Assembly (NCBI RefSeq): GCF_037975245.1
Contig: NC_092567.1
Span: forward strand, 15,206,876 to 15,270,875
Length of the DNA: 64,000 nucleotides
Direction of reading: 5' to 3'
DNA from: Apostichopus japonicus
Lineage: Eukaryota; Echinodermata; Holothuroidea; Aspidochirotida; Stichopodidae
The notes under the pieces were generated by a model that was given only the letters and a program-made list of their open reading frames with translations, ran no database searches and was not told the DNA's origin. The translations under genes were made by a program, and so were the position numbers. Positions 13,401-27,400 of the stretch are shown here, piece by piece (positions within the stretch are counted from its first letter, which is position 1; each line of letters opens with the position of its first letter).

Positions 13401-16400
13401 TATAAAAGTATTGATGATATTTATGGTATAAATCATCATCATTGATAATTAGAAAGTAGTGATGATTTGCTAATTAGAAAATAACGCATACAGGACTGAT
13501 AAGGATAATTTGGTAACCATGGCAACTAACAATATTACATATATTGATAATTGATCTCCATTAATCTGAAGGAAAAGAAACTGCCATTAACTTGAAAGCT
13601 TGCGTTCAGTCAGGGAATGTAAAAGTACATCATTTATATGTTTGGTTCAAGGTAGATGACATTTCTAATTGTGGCTGTTGTCATTCATTTTACATGATAT
13701 AGGATTTTGTTTCAAGTCTTGTCTTTAGATTTAAATATGGAATATACTTCTGCTAGATGAAGTAGAATAAGTAGTTCGAGTCACTCAAAGATTAATGTAT
13801 GTCCTCCAGTTACAGAGTTGTTGACAATTAACAATTCATAATCATGGACGTTAAATATGAATATAAGAGACTGACTTCGGTCGGCTTGCGGCTTTGATAA
13901 GCCAATGAGGCTTCTTCGCGAGTTCCTGCTTGCAGGAGGATCTAATGTACATACAAACATACATACATACATAGTTAGAACAATAGAGAGCATGTGATAG
14001 TTCATAGTATTGCATGTACAGTACCTATTTTCTCCCTTCTAGTTGTTGTTGCTGTTGTTGTGATTCTTGTTTGCGGTGACCTTTAACCTCCACTGTTTTG
14101 TTTTTGACTCGTAACTTACTCTTCTAGCAACTTAAGGAAAACACGACTCTTCCAGAGAATTCGGCAAAGTCATCAACAAATTCTGTCGAGAATGCCCCCC
14201 CATTGATGATCGTTCCTCTCCCCGTGGCTACGCAGATGCAAGAGGAGGTCGCCACGGAGATGACCTTCGATGACCCGTCTGCATCCTCTGACGAGGCCAA
14301 ACCTTCAGTAGTAGTATGTAGTTAACCTATAGTACCTTAGTATATTTACTAGCATGTCGTAGCTGTTTCACTTGAATATTCATTCCGTTGTCTCATGGAT
14401 ATTCATGTTCTTGTTTTGTGATCGTCCTGTTATTTCCTATGCATTGAACAGTGACTGATGTCAGCTGAACAAGATGTATATGTTGTTTCAGTATAAACTC
14501 CACTAACATTAAACAGTTATTAAACTGCTATATCAGCATGAGTGTGTATTGTATTAGACTTATGCTGTTGGATTCGCAGGCCAAGTTTAACATTTGCTGT
14601 GGTCTTCACATGGCTTTATTATATCTATCCCTTGCCTTACCTACCCTCACTTAACAATTTGTTTCTTCATTTCTTTTATTGTCAGTTATTTATAACATAT
14701 ATGAATATTAATTATAATAATTTCATGATGCTTTTGTACTCAGGTGGTTTTTATGAGGCATAATTTAAGCTTGTTTTTGTTTTTAAATTGGGTTATGTAT
14801 CAGTCGCATTCCTGCCCTTGACAGTTTTTTCCGCTCTGTGACATTGTCTGTATGCCCATATAATCCGGCTAGCTATACCTACTGCTATTGTGTACTCATT
14901 TCATATGGCTAGGAATCAGGTGATTTGAAAATATCTCTGAATTATTTGGGTTGTAGTATGATGGCAAAGAAAGGTGGAAGGTATAGTATTTTGTTTTACG
15001 CACCCTTACCACTTTTGATTGTTCGTCGACTTGCAATATTCAATAATCCGCAATTCGGAAGATAAAGTTCTGTATAGTAATATGGTTTGGCCGATCTTTT
15101 TCCAAAACTTTACAGAGCGATAAAGCTAAACCACATTCTGAGGAGACGAAGAAGAGGAGGAAAGACCCTCCAAGTTACAACCAGGTAGCCGTAGGGTTCA
15201 AGCCCAAGTCATCTCAGCCTCGATCCCGAGACTCGGATGCGGAATCCACCTCCTCCAGCATCAAGAACTCAACAATATATGGGCCAACACCCTACAGGAG
15301 AAGTAAGGAATTAGCTAAGGAGGGAGGGGGTGGGGTGGGGAGGGAGGGAGGAGGGAGTATGGTGGTCTGAAATGTGATAGCATTGTCCAACATCTTACAA
15401 GAGTAATTAGAAATAATTAAAGGTGGGGAGGGCAATATAGTGGTCTGCATATGGTAGTATTGGCCAATGCCCTTATATGGAGAATTATGGAATAGTGAGG
15501 AGTGCGTGTGAGTGGGGGGGGGGGTGGGGAGGGAAGGAGTAGGTGCTATGGTGGTCTGAAATACGACAGCATTGTCCAACTTGCTACAAGTGTAATGAAA
15601 GGTGGGGAGGGGACAGGAATATAGTGTTCTGTATATGCTAGTATTGGCCAATGCCCTTATAGGGAGAAGTATGGAATAGTGAGGAGGGGTTGGGGGGGGG
15701 GGAGGGTTGGTATGGTGGTCTGTAGTATGGTAGTGTAATGCAACATCATGCACCAGTAGGGAATAGTAAGGAGGAGGGAGTGGGAGACGTTGTTCACTGT
15801 AATATGATAGAGTTGGCCAACACCTACAGAATTATGGAATAGTAAGAGGGGGAGGAGAAGGAAGGGAAGGGAGGAGGGGATATGAGAGTTTGTAATATGG
15901 TATTGTTGACAAAGAACCCTACAGATTTAGGGAATAGTAAATGGTTGGGAGGAGGGGGGCGGGGGTGGGGAGGAGGGGATATGGGATCTGCAATAAGGAA
16001 GTGTTGGCCAACAGGATATTGGAAGGGTGAGATGGGGATAGGTTGTTGTGTTGGCAATATGGTGTTATGTAGTGTAACAGAGTAGGCCAAAAACCCATTG
16101 GAAACGTTAAGATATATTAAGGGGGATGGTGGGGATATTAGGTAATAATATAATAATTTGGGTTGAATTTAGCTTTAACAGAAAATGGTAGCACCTAATT
16201 TTCTTGGGTATCACCACACATAAGTGATATGCTGGGGCTGCACTGGTTGAGTGAAAGTCAGACACAAAGTTAATTGCTTGCATAAATCGTTAGGGAAATG
16301 TTATGTTTATATATTTTCTGCATTTTTAGTTGTAACTTTCATCTGAATCATACAATTGAAGCTTGATCAACAGCCAAATTAAAGTAGGAGGGGGGAGGAG

Positions 16401-19400
16401 GAGGAGGAGGAGTAGGAGTAGGAGGAGGAGGAGGAGGAGGAGGAGGAGGAGAGGGGATAGACCACTCCTTGGGAATAATTTATCTGGTATCAATTAAAAA
16501 TGCTAATTAAAACGGCCCCATCGACGATATCAAAATAATTGGCATAAGTGTCAATTTTTGATAAGTTACACTCTTGCAAGGTTCAGAATCGCTATGCATT
16601 ATTTCCATGACTTGCCCTCCACCACTGGGATGTTGTGTGTAACTGTGGAGTTTTATGTTGTCGTTGCATTACTCCCTGACTCGCCCTCCACCACTCAGAT
16701 GTTGTGTTTAACTCTGGAGTTTTGTTGTTGCTGTTTACAGGTATTGAAGCATCGACACGAAAATTGTCCAAAGCTCAGGGAAACAACAAGACTAAGACTG
16801 GAAAGGTAAATACTTACAAGGAGTAAAATTTTCACAAAGAAGAGAACAAAAAAAATATAAACAAAACCCCGGCAGTAGGATTACGTAGAATATGCTTAAG
16901 AATGATGAATTTTGACCCCAACATGAATTGTGAGGCAAGCGGTTTGTTTCTAAACTTGTCTTATTAATCCATAGAGCCAGTGTTCCACATTATTTCAAGA
17001 ATTTATACTGCTTAAAGCATCAAAGCATTGACTATGTTAATAACTGCTTTGTACTACGATTCAGCTGCATTTTGCATACACGCCGTATAATATTTTGCGT
17101 GCAGTCGTAACAAGCTAGTAGTCACGCTCAAAGCGCCTTGTAATAGTTTACACAGAACCTTGTACTCCTCAAACTAACTTTTGAAGAGATCTAACTCGTT
17201 AATGGTTTAAATTCAGTCATTAGTGGTATTAATTATGGTTATTAATGGTTTAAATTCAATATGGCAAATTTGTTGTGCCACAAAAAAATTTCATTGGCTA
17301 TAAACCTTTGAAGATTTTTTTGCCCAATTTGGTGTTTGTGATTTTGATGAAATCGAAGTAAAATTACCCTCTCTTTAAACAATCTTTTACGGTTTCACCG
17401 GACAGTGGTGGTAGAGTCAATGCAAAATGCATCTTTCTGTTTTCTGACCCGCTTGAATTGTGGTGTGTCCATGCCAGCTGGTCTTATAGTCTCTGACTAG
17501 CACAGCTGGTCAAGAAATATCACCAGGGGTATGCTCCTAAGGGTTGGAAAGCTCAAGCAAGCATGAGCTTTTTCCGCAAATTCGCGGAATATCCGTGATT
17601 TCTTTTCTATCCTAACACACTGTAGCATACGCAAACTGGAGCCTATACCACAATTTTTGCAAAGTTCAGTGATTTTCTTTTTACCCCAGGCTCATCCCTG
17701 CTCAAGGTGATAGAGCATATTGGACAACAATTGTCACTCTGTTTTACTCCTTTATATTGATCCTATTCGGGTCAAAGGTTCTTGTTCTTTCGATATTTAT
17801 AAATTTGTTTTCCACAATTTTACCATGTGCCTTCCGTTGTACCGTTCCCTAGGCTCCACCATACGGCCAAGCGCCACCATATCGACCACCCAGTTCAAAC
17901 AGGAATCAGCCCACCATTGAGAGAGAAGTGGCGTCGGACACAGAGGCTATGCCACCCCCTCCTCCTCCGACCCAACAAACCCGAAGAGGACTAAAGACTC
18001 AAGACCCTGTTCCGGTAAGACCAAAGGTCATTTTTATTGGAATTGAGTGTCTCATGCATGTGCATTATTCTTGCTATTGCCTGTGGTAGGAAATATTGGT
18101 TTTGAATTTTTGAGTAAGGTTGCGGGGTGTTTTAACAAAGGAAATACAGATGTGGTGTTGGAAACATTTTGTCATTTCGGATTAGTTATATGGAATGCTA
18201 GGACTCTAAACCTGTAGATAATATTTTCATATCAAGATGCAATATCTCGCGATAATTCTTCATGATATTTGGTTACAGAACTGGTGGATAAAATTGTCTG
18301 TACTAGTTCACACCATTTTAAAGGAACCTAATTTAGCAGCTGATAAAAAATTAGTTCCTACATTTCTGTCTGGGATGGAAAAAGTTATAATCTTTAGTAA
18401 AGGATGCTTATTTAATATCCAGGTTGCAAGAATCAAGAGCGAACCTTACAAACATGATGAAGAAAAATTGAAAGTTAATTATGCAATGGGAAAGGTCTGG
18501 TGCCCTGGCAAAAGAAATCAGATCAGTTTTATCTGGTGTTATTTCATTCCCCAAGATGGTATTTTGATAAATGCTTTCTATTGGCGTCAGGGTAGTAAAG
18601 TTTTACTCTGTAAAGCTTCGGAATGTTTGCGATAACTTTACTCTTGCTGTGTTCAACCCGATGTTCAGAATTCTGTGAATCGATATATGAACTTGGAATA
18701 TCAAATGGATGACATTCCCTGTAACGTATTTTGTTATCAGGTTAGTTACGGATCTGTAAACGGCTAGTTGGGAAAATACGATCAATTATGATCCAGGTGT
18801 TAACTTTCAGGGGTCTGATCATTGGTGTATTTGAAGTCATCCAGGAATGTGTTCAGGAATATTTGAGTGCTGGGTGGCTTTGAGTGGTAGTGTAATCCAC
18901 GTCCTGTGGGAGGGGTCTCATGGATGGGGGTTCCCCCTCCCCTATGGAAATGAATCTGCTTAGATGGCAAATGGTGTTATCTTTTCCTAAGCTGTGTCAA
19001 GTATTCACCCACATTTTGGTAATGGTAAACTTAATCATCAAAACAAGTCCTGGGCGAAAATGTTTAAATGTTGTTTGTGCTGGGTGGCATTCAGAACTGT
19101 CGGGCGCAGCCGCCCGCCGCCGCCCTAAGTGAGCACAACCTTGGTCATCATATCAGTTACATATGTGGAAACAAAATGATAATGCATTTGGAGTCAAGTC
19201 AGTTCTATATTTAGTGAGGTTAGTTATGTATTAGGTTTCAGATCACGTACATATTTGTAATCAGATCAATTAAGTATTCTGGAGTCAGATCAAAGATGTA
19301 CTTGTATCTGCGATATTAAAGATCAGTTAAGTATTTGTGATCGAATTACATTGGTTAACTCTCTTTGGGGTCAGATCAGTTGTGTATTTGAAATCACATC

Positions 19401-22400
19401 AGTTACACACTTGGAACCAGAACAATTATATATTTGGAGTTGGGTCAATGATGTACTTGTATCTGTGATATTAAAGATTATTTCAGTATTTGTGATCAAG
19501 TTAAATTTGTTAACTCTCTGTGTGTGGGGGGGGGGGGGAGGGGGTATGATCTGTCATGTATTTGAAATCATATCAGATACTTACTTTAAACCAGAATGAT
19601 TTTTTATTTTGAATCAGGTCAGTGATGTACTTGTATCTGTGGTGAAGATTAGTTACGTATTTTCAATCTGATATGCTACGAATATATATAATCAGATCAT
19701 TTATGTATTGGAATACAGATTGTGATCAGATTAGTTACGTATTTGTAATCTGAAATGCTACGTATCCCGTTGATCAGATCATTTTTGTTTTTGGAAGCCG
19801 ATCAATAACGCTGTTGGAATCGAATCAGTTATGAGTAATTAATCCAGAGAGAACCTTAATCTTTATCTCTGAAACCCACTTCAGCTGAAACCTCGGAGCG
19901 CTGCGGAACGTCTGATCAGGTCGATCCGTAGCAAGACCGTACCGGTTCTATTTCCTGTCAGGTCCCCGTCGCCTCCTTCCCCTCAGGAGGGGGCAAATGA
20001 GGGGGTAGATAGGAAGAGGTTGAGTCTAGACAGATGGCTGGAGAGAATGAAACCCCCCATCAAACAGGCATGAGAGTTGTGGTGTGGCATGTCTTGCTGT
20101 TTATACTAACAATTTTGACGTTTAATCCTTTTTGTGCGAAAAGTAAATTTTACCTTTGATGAGTGACAGAACTTCAGAATAGAATAGTTTTTTTTATATT
20201 TTTCTGTACAAAGTGATCACTCGTTGTTACTTGCTAGTGAAAAGCGATGTTTGAATGTTTAAAATGCAGCGGTGTCTTCCTAAAATTCCTTGTTTTTTAG
20301 TTATGAATGAACAAAAGTTTTTGTATTCTAGCTGTATATGCCCAGATGCCTTTTGAACATGGACATTCAAATCCCTGAAATAGCAGATCCTCAAAAAGTG
20401 TGGTGAATGTTTGATGCTCAACATTCGACAATAAAATTGTTTGAGAATGTGACTCCCTTCAATACAAGGTTTCTTCTTGTGCCATCAGCTGCCATGCTCA
20501 GATCGTAACAAAATGTTATAAAAGTGAACCTTAAAATTATTTTGTACTCCTTTCGTTGGTCTGGTAGTTTCAGTTTGTTTATGTTGATATTTAACACATA
20601 CTTTCAAAGTTCCTGAAGTGATATATTTCCAACACTCTTTCTCTGTTACAAAGTCTTCTCTCTTTTCTATCGAATATTCCTTTTACTAATAAACTTGAAA
20701 TTTGGTATCAGTTCTCTTTCACCTCGCTACGTGAGGTAACCACAGATGGGTGAATCCATTTTGAGTAAGGTGTATCTCCTACATTCAAGATATTTCTTTC
20801 TCAAATATGATAATTATTATTATTAAGGTGAATACTGGACCATGGTAGTTGTTATGCATGTGTAGAGTTAAATGGTACAATCGAAAATGCCACATCACCT
20901 TAGTAGTTCATGAGAATGAAATCATAAAACATTTTTTTGTACCTTAAACCAAAATGGAATGACCCAGTTTATTAAAGTATCTTCATATTGGGAGGTGAAA
21001 TTGAGCTGATCTGAAGACTAGAGTAACTGTCTTAGTGAATTTGTAGCCATAGCGACAGAGGAGGATAGATATTTTACGAAAATAATTTGGCACAGACAAA
21101 ATTTGGTGGAAAATATAAAAAATCTTTAAAGCAATTAGGGGACACAGATTGTCGGAGAGGTTCCCACTAAATATCGCCGTAGAAACAGAAAGTCTACATG
21201 TTTTCTATGGAGATGCGTAACAACTTTAAATTGCAGTGTAGCCACACGACAGGTTAACCTCAATTTTTTAACCAGGTATCTCATTGGATGAAGTTATGTT
21301 CAAACAGTTTACCTTTTAGTACTCATAAAAGACGAAAATGAAATCTTGAAAAGGTGAAATAAAAACAGCTAACACAGCCATGGAATTTGTGATATTCTTT
21401 TCAGAGTTTTCTTAATAAACGTGCTTGTTTTGACCATTTGTCTTTCACAGAGGGCAGCAGATGATTTGCATATCGGTACGTTAGAGAGGGCGCTGCAAGC
21501 TGCAGAGGTAGACCCTGGCACTAGGAATGGCAATGTCGTGAAGAGTAGCCTGAAGAACGTGGAAGTAGACGAGTCGACCGGAGGGGGATTGGTAAGTAAC
21601 AAAGAATTGTAACTAGGGGAGGGGATGGATGGAATAGGGGAACAGCATTTTTAGCAAGTCCAGAAGTTTAGACGATGATGACAGGGTGAGAAAATGGAGA
21701 ATGAAGAGGATTTTGAAAGTCAGATTCTGATCGTGACTTGAAATCTTGTCATGTGTAAAGTGATTGTGGCAAAGTTTTAATTGTCGTCCGGTCTTCCAAG
21801 ACGACCAAATTTCTGTTCCGACAACCAACCTGAATTTGAATAAAATATAATTCAGCTGGCCTTTTCTGCATGAACAAATTGAGTCAGCCAGTTATCAAAA
21901 ATGTTTCGCTTGACCACACGGGGCATCATTATTTATGAATCCAAGCATGGAGTATTTGTCGTCAACCTCCTAAGCACTCAGCTACACTTCTTACATTCAC
22001 CTCCGAGATATAGTTTGCAGTAATTTCCACTGCACTTCATCTGATACGATTGGTAACCACCATGTGGTAGAGTCTGTAGTGCAATCAATTAGAGTTCATT
22101 ACTGTAGAAAACATCATGTGTGACACACAGTCACCATTCGTAACACTCCATGATATGACAACCTGTTAACAGATACATCACACTGTATATATGGGGAAGC
22201 CTTGAGTATATTCTTAGAATATAAGTGTACTTACATGGAATTAAATGGAGTTACATGGACGTACATGGACATACTTGGACGTACATGGACTTACATGGAT
22301 GTACATGGACTTAAATGGAATTACTTGGATGTACATGGACTTACATGGAATTAAATGGACTTATATGGACTTACATTGACGTACATTGACTTGCATGGAT

Positions 22401-24375
22401 GTACACGGTCTAAAATGGACTTACATGTACGTACATGGATTTATATGGAATTAACTGGACTTAATTTGACATACATGGACTTACATGGAATTAAATGGAC
22501 TTACATGGATTTACATGGAATTAACTGGACTTAATTTGACATACATGGACTTACATGGAATTAAATGGACTTACATGGATGTACATGGACATACATGGAC
22601 GTACATGGACGTGCATGGACTATCATGGAAGTACATGGATTTACATGGACTCACATAGACTTAAACAGACTTACATGGACTTACACAGACTGGAGGTACC
22701 TAGAACGACATTCCTTTCATATGATTATTGCCAGGACTAAGATTAGTGCATTAGCTTGTATCTTTAATCTCAGTCCTGATGTGTAATAGCAGGTGGCATT
22801 GCAGACATTCTTCAGCTAAATAATTCCTTAGCTTTACAATCTGTGAATATTTACTTTGATCTAACAATACTGTGTCCCCCATCAGTTTGTCTCTGGAAAT
22901 TATTGTTATCAAAATGTTAGCAAAATTTATAACTATCCTGCTTCTTGTGCTTGTCATGTCATGTTTGTGAAGAATATTCTTCCCATCCTGTGGTTGTTCA
23001 AACAATATTCATATCAATATCTTTAATAATGACCAAATAAGGTCTACAAAAACTAGTTTTAGACCTCTGTACCTATTAGCTTTTCAGTTTCACAAGTATA
23101 GAATATTGGCTGTTTTTGCAATGTATTTATCGCACAAAGCAATCACTGGCACTGCCCCACCTCCCTTGCCCCTCACGCTCCATTAACTTCGCCCTCCCCT
23201 CCCCTACCCTACACTACCCTCATGATCAAGAACTTCACATATCGCAATACGATGGAAGTTGCAATTCACAAGTACAAAATATTAAACTTGACTTTAAACG
23301 TCATGGAGTCTCCCTTGTGTCGAGTTCGACCAATACCATAACTATGTAATTCATTCAATGCATTACATACATCATTAATAAAGTGTATACGGAAATGTGT
23401 TAGAATGTGATAAAACACACCAAATGAAATCGAAGCGTAAATACTCCAATAAGATTCGTAAGATATTCAGGGAATCTTGTTTCATCCTTTTTACATACTC
23501 TCTCAACCATTAGTTTCATTTTTGAGAATGTACCCGCTGTGGAAACACAGAATTATGACACTTTTTTTCAGGTGTGTTAACCTTTTTTTCTCCAAAAGAA
23601 GTCACTTCATTTAATCTGTTCCATTTTTTTCCTGTAGCCTAGTGAAGCAAACTTCATTTTGTACAGCCAGGATAGTGACCTAGATTACGGAGAAGTATGA
23701 ATATATTTAGCATCAATGGGTTTTGCTCTAAATATTCAATTATTTGTCATCACCCTTGGACCCCAAAGGTCAAATAATCATCATCACCATCATTTGCATG
23801 TATATCATCACTTTCATTGTTCGTATCATCAATCCATATATTTATTAATCTTTTCCACAGTAACAAAATGCTAGTTCAAGTCAGAATGAGTGATAAAAAT
23901 TATTGTTTGAAAAACAAAAACAAACAAAAAATTAGAAAGAAAAAAAATCATAAAAGGTCTCAGTTGTTTAAAAGTCACAGACGGGGCATATCTTTTGGAG
24001 TTTTTCCATATGGAATAACAATCTAAAAAAAAAAAAAATAGTACACATATTTTATTATTTAATTATTTTTTAATATAGCCTCAAGCAAGTTTCCCTTACC
24101 CATGTGTTGGCCAGTCTGTTGTGATAATCAATTAAATTTGCTTTAGAATCAGCTTTCAGAAATCCTGAAGTGTTTTGTTTTTCACTTTGGTCTTGCTACC
24201 CTATTACAAGGGATTCTCACTTCTGAGCTAAAAGATTGGAAACTTCTGGACATTGAACATTGCAAAACTCAAACCCAATATATTTAAATAGTCAACATAC
24301 TTATTTATGGGTATTTTTGATCAATTATTTATGTATTCATGGTGAAAGAAAAATAACAGTATACTATATATATAT

Positions 24376-24460
<85 letters not shown>

Positions 24461-27400
24461 GATGTAGATGTAGATATATATGTAGATATATGTTGATAAA
24501 TTTGCTCCTTAAAAACAGTCATTGATGGTAGAAATATTAAAACACAGATTCTGTATTTTCCTGAATATATGAAATAATTAACGACAATTTAACAAACTAA
24601 TTATTTAAATGGTTTCAGAAAAATTAAAGCGTTTCATGATCAGTGAAATGGCCTTCGCTCACAGTATCGGTTGCGGCTGTGCTGATGTTTATTCCCAAAT
24701 GACCTTTGACATGGCGTCATTTAAGTCTCTTATCGACAGTTCCTATACAAACTAATATTGTGTCTGTAACGTTGTCAGTTGTAGGATGCACCATCACTTG
24801 TAACCGTAGTAACAGACCTGAGTTAAAGGTCAAAGGAAGCATTTTGCTCAATAGCTTTTATACCATTCTATTAAGGAAAGTGAGGGCTCCCTTCCTCAGT
24901 GGGATGCTGTCTTTAATAGAACCCTCTGCATCAGTGGTGTCAGGTAGCAATATACAGCTACAAACTTTTGTGACCAAGTTAAATATTGTCTGTACTGTTT
25001 GTATACAACAGGATAGCAGAAACAATTTCATATTGTCTGAGGTGGGGTTTGGCTGGAGGATGGCATGGGGTCAGCTGGAATTAATTCTATCTTACTGGGG
25101 GTTTCCACGGATTCAATGTGCCATCACCCATTTAACAAGAAGGATTTTCAGCTCATCTGACTGGTTGATGCACCGATTTAACCGGTTTAACTAAAATCGA
25201 AAATCTTTCCATTATGGACCCTATCAGTCAAGGAGATGTAAATTGCTACCATGAATGGGATATTAACTCTTTCATATTTTTCATCAATTTGAATAAAATG
25301 GTCCAAATAATCCCAAATTCTTTGCTGTGCGATGAATAAAAGCTTGTGGTATATGTTGTCTTGTGAATGTTCACAAGTTTCACCTGTGATTTTGAGTCGG
25401 TCAGTTCTTGCCTCCTGCTCAAGCGATGTCTTATAACTCAGAAACCATTGGTTCAGTAACATTCTTTTTTAACACGAGAAACTTTAAAAGATTAAAATTA
25501 TCAACAGGCTATGGCCATGTTCATGCCACGTCCTCTGTTACTTTATATCCTACTGTACCATCCTAGCATTATATTAAATTATAAAAAAAAAGTATATAAA
25601 AATTCGGGAGATTTCATTCATTCATACATTAATTATTTGAATAGTTCTTCAATGTACTCATCTTGAAATGGTTCACTAATTTACAAAGTATAAACCATTC
25701 TTGTGAAGCATAAAACTAAATCTCTTCCTCCTTATTACCAAGGTTGTAATCACTAATTGCCCAGAGGGTGTACATTACTATCGGATCTCTCTCTCTTTCC
25801 ATCTTTTCTTTTTGGGGGAAATTCAAACAGTAATTTCTCGAAAGAAATAAACTTGTTTTGAGGATACCATCAGTACTAAAGGCAGCTGTTTTGGTCTGTC
25901 GAATGTAAACGGTCTCTTTGTTTCTCTTACGTCGGCCTTCTTAGCGTCTTTCTTGCCCATTTTAACTCAACCCCCCTCCCCCTACCCTCTGTCGTGTTTG
26001 CTCTGTTATATTCCCTTTTCTTCTGTCTTCTTTCATCTTCTTTCCTTTTCTCTTCTCTACTAGATGAGGACACATAGCCTCCCCCTGTCATACCTACGGG
26101 CTAAGCGCCGCGTGGTCAAATTTAGTTTCTTTTCCACGGTGCACCCTTACCCGTCGTCTCGCAATAAGGTCTCATTCGTTCTTCCAAAAAAAAAAAAAAA
26201 AATGAAAAAAAAATGTATTCTTGAAAAAAAGTTTGCACCGTGCTGGCATGGATGCAAGTTTTCTTTAATAACTAACGAAAGCATTCCTTTTTTATTTTCT
26301 CCTGCTGATGAATAATAATAATGAATCTTTGTTGAATTGCTAGTATACCCAGGGCTGGTGTGGCTGACTGTATCATGGCAGGTTTATTACAACCAGAAGG
26401 TGCATGGCATTTAATCAGAACACAGAAAATGTGTCAAATATATTAAAGCAAAGCTCATAATCCTGGGTTATTTCCCCCCCCCCCCCTCACATTATCCTTT
26501 CCATATCTCATATTGAGTGGGTGGGTTCTGATACTAATGAATATTTAAATTTCTATAATCATTTAACTAACATATATCTTTGGGTTACAATATTGAGTCA
26601 ACGTTATGGGAATGAGTTGATATAGTCAAGAAGGAACAAGGTAGGAGAGAGGCCAGGTGGTGGGGTGGGGGGGGGGTTGGGGAAATTGGGCATTGGCTGT
26701 TGTGAAAGGATCTGAACAAGGGACTTTTCTTACTGTTAAAAACAAATTGTGAGTCATTCTTGACTTTTTGACACAATAATTTTAGCCACAATTGTGAGAT
26801 TGTGTGGGCTGGCTGGAGCAAGTGGAGGGTTGGGAGAATGGGGAGGAAGGGAGTTGGGGGGGGGGGGGATTGTCAGGAGCATGAATAGAATGGCTTGTCA
26901 AAGAATGCACAAAACTTACTAAGAGATATTCATGCAAACCAAGCAACAGCATGCATGCTTGGCTAAACAAGTTGATGTGTTGCAAAGATTCAGGCTATTT
27001 GTGTGTTTTTGTAGTAAGCTTTTTTTTTCATCGTCGTTCAGTTTTTTAAACTTGGCAGATTGTACCAAGGGATGAAAATCCAGTTTGGCTGTCCAATGAA
27101 TCAGTTGTGCATTGTTCATAGTTTATGCTGTTTTCTGTTTATATTTCTCAGCATTTTTATTTAGCTTTAAGCCTTTTATACTTTGAGTTATTTCAGGTTC
27201 GAGTTTTATTTTTGTGGTCTTCTTTTTTTCTCCGTATATATATATATCAGGCTGTCCAGCTAGCCTTGTTTTGCCTACATTTTGTGTTCTGTTGCGACAT
27301 GTCCATTTCAGTTGTAAATTTCCTTTTCTTTCCCCCCTCACTTTTGTCGGACCTTTCTACACTTTCTTCCTCACATTTGTCCAACTTTTTTGTAACGTGG

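Noticed and set aside
15292-15753. 153-codon proline-rich open frame on -
   Set aside because: It is the complement of the G-rich minisatellite after exon 15302, so the proline runs are C-runs.
18237-18635. 132-codon open frame on +
   Set aside because: Intronic, with no recognisable family and no coding-like composition. It could be a transposon fragment, but nothing supports that.
22555-22786. short Met/His/Trp-rich open frames
   Set aside because: Generated by the 10-bp ttacatggac array.
24706-25194. 162-codon open frame on +
   Set aside because: No splice-flanked structure, no domain resemblance, and composition like the surrounding intron.
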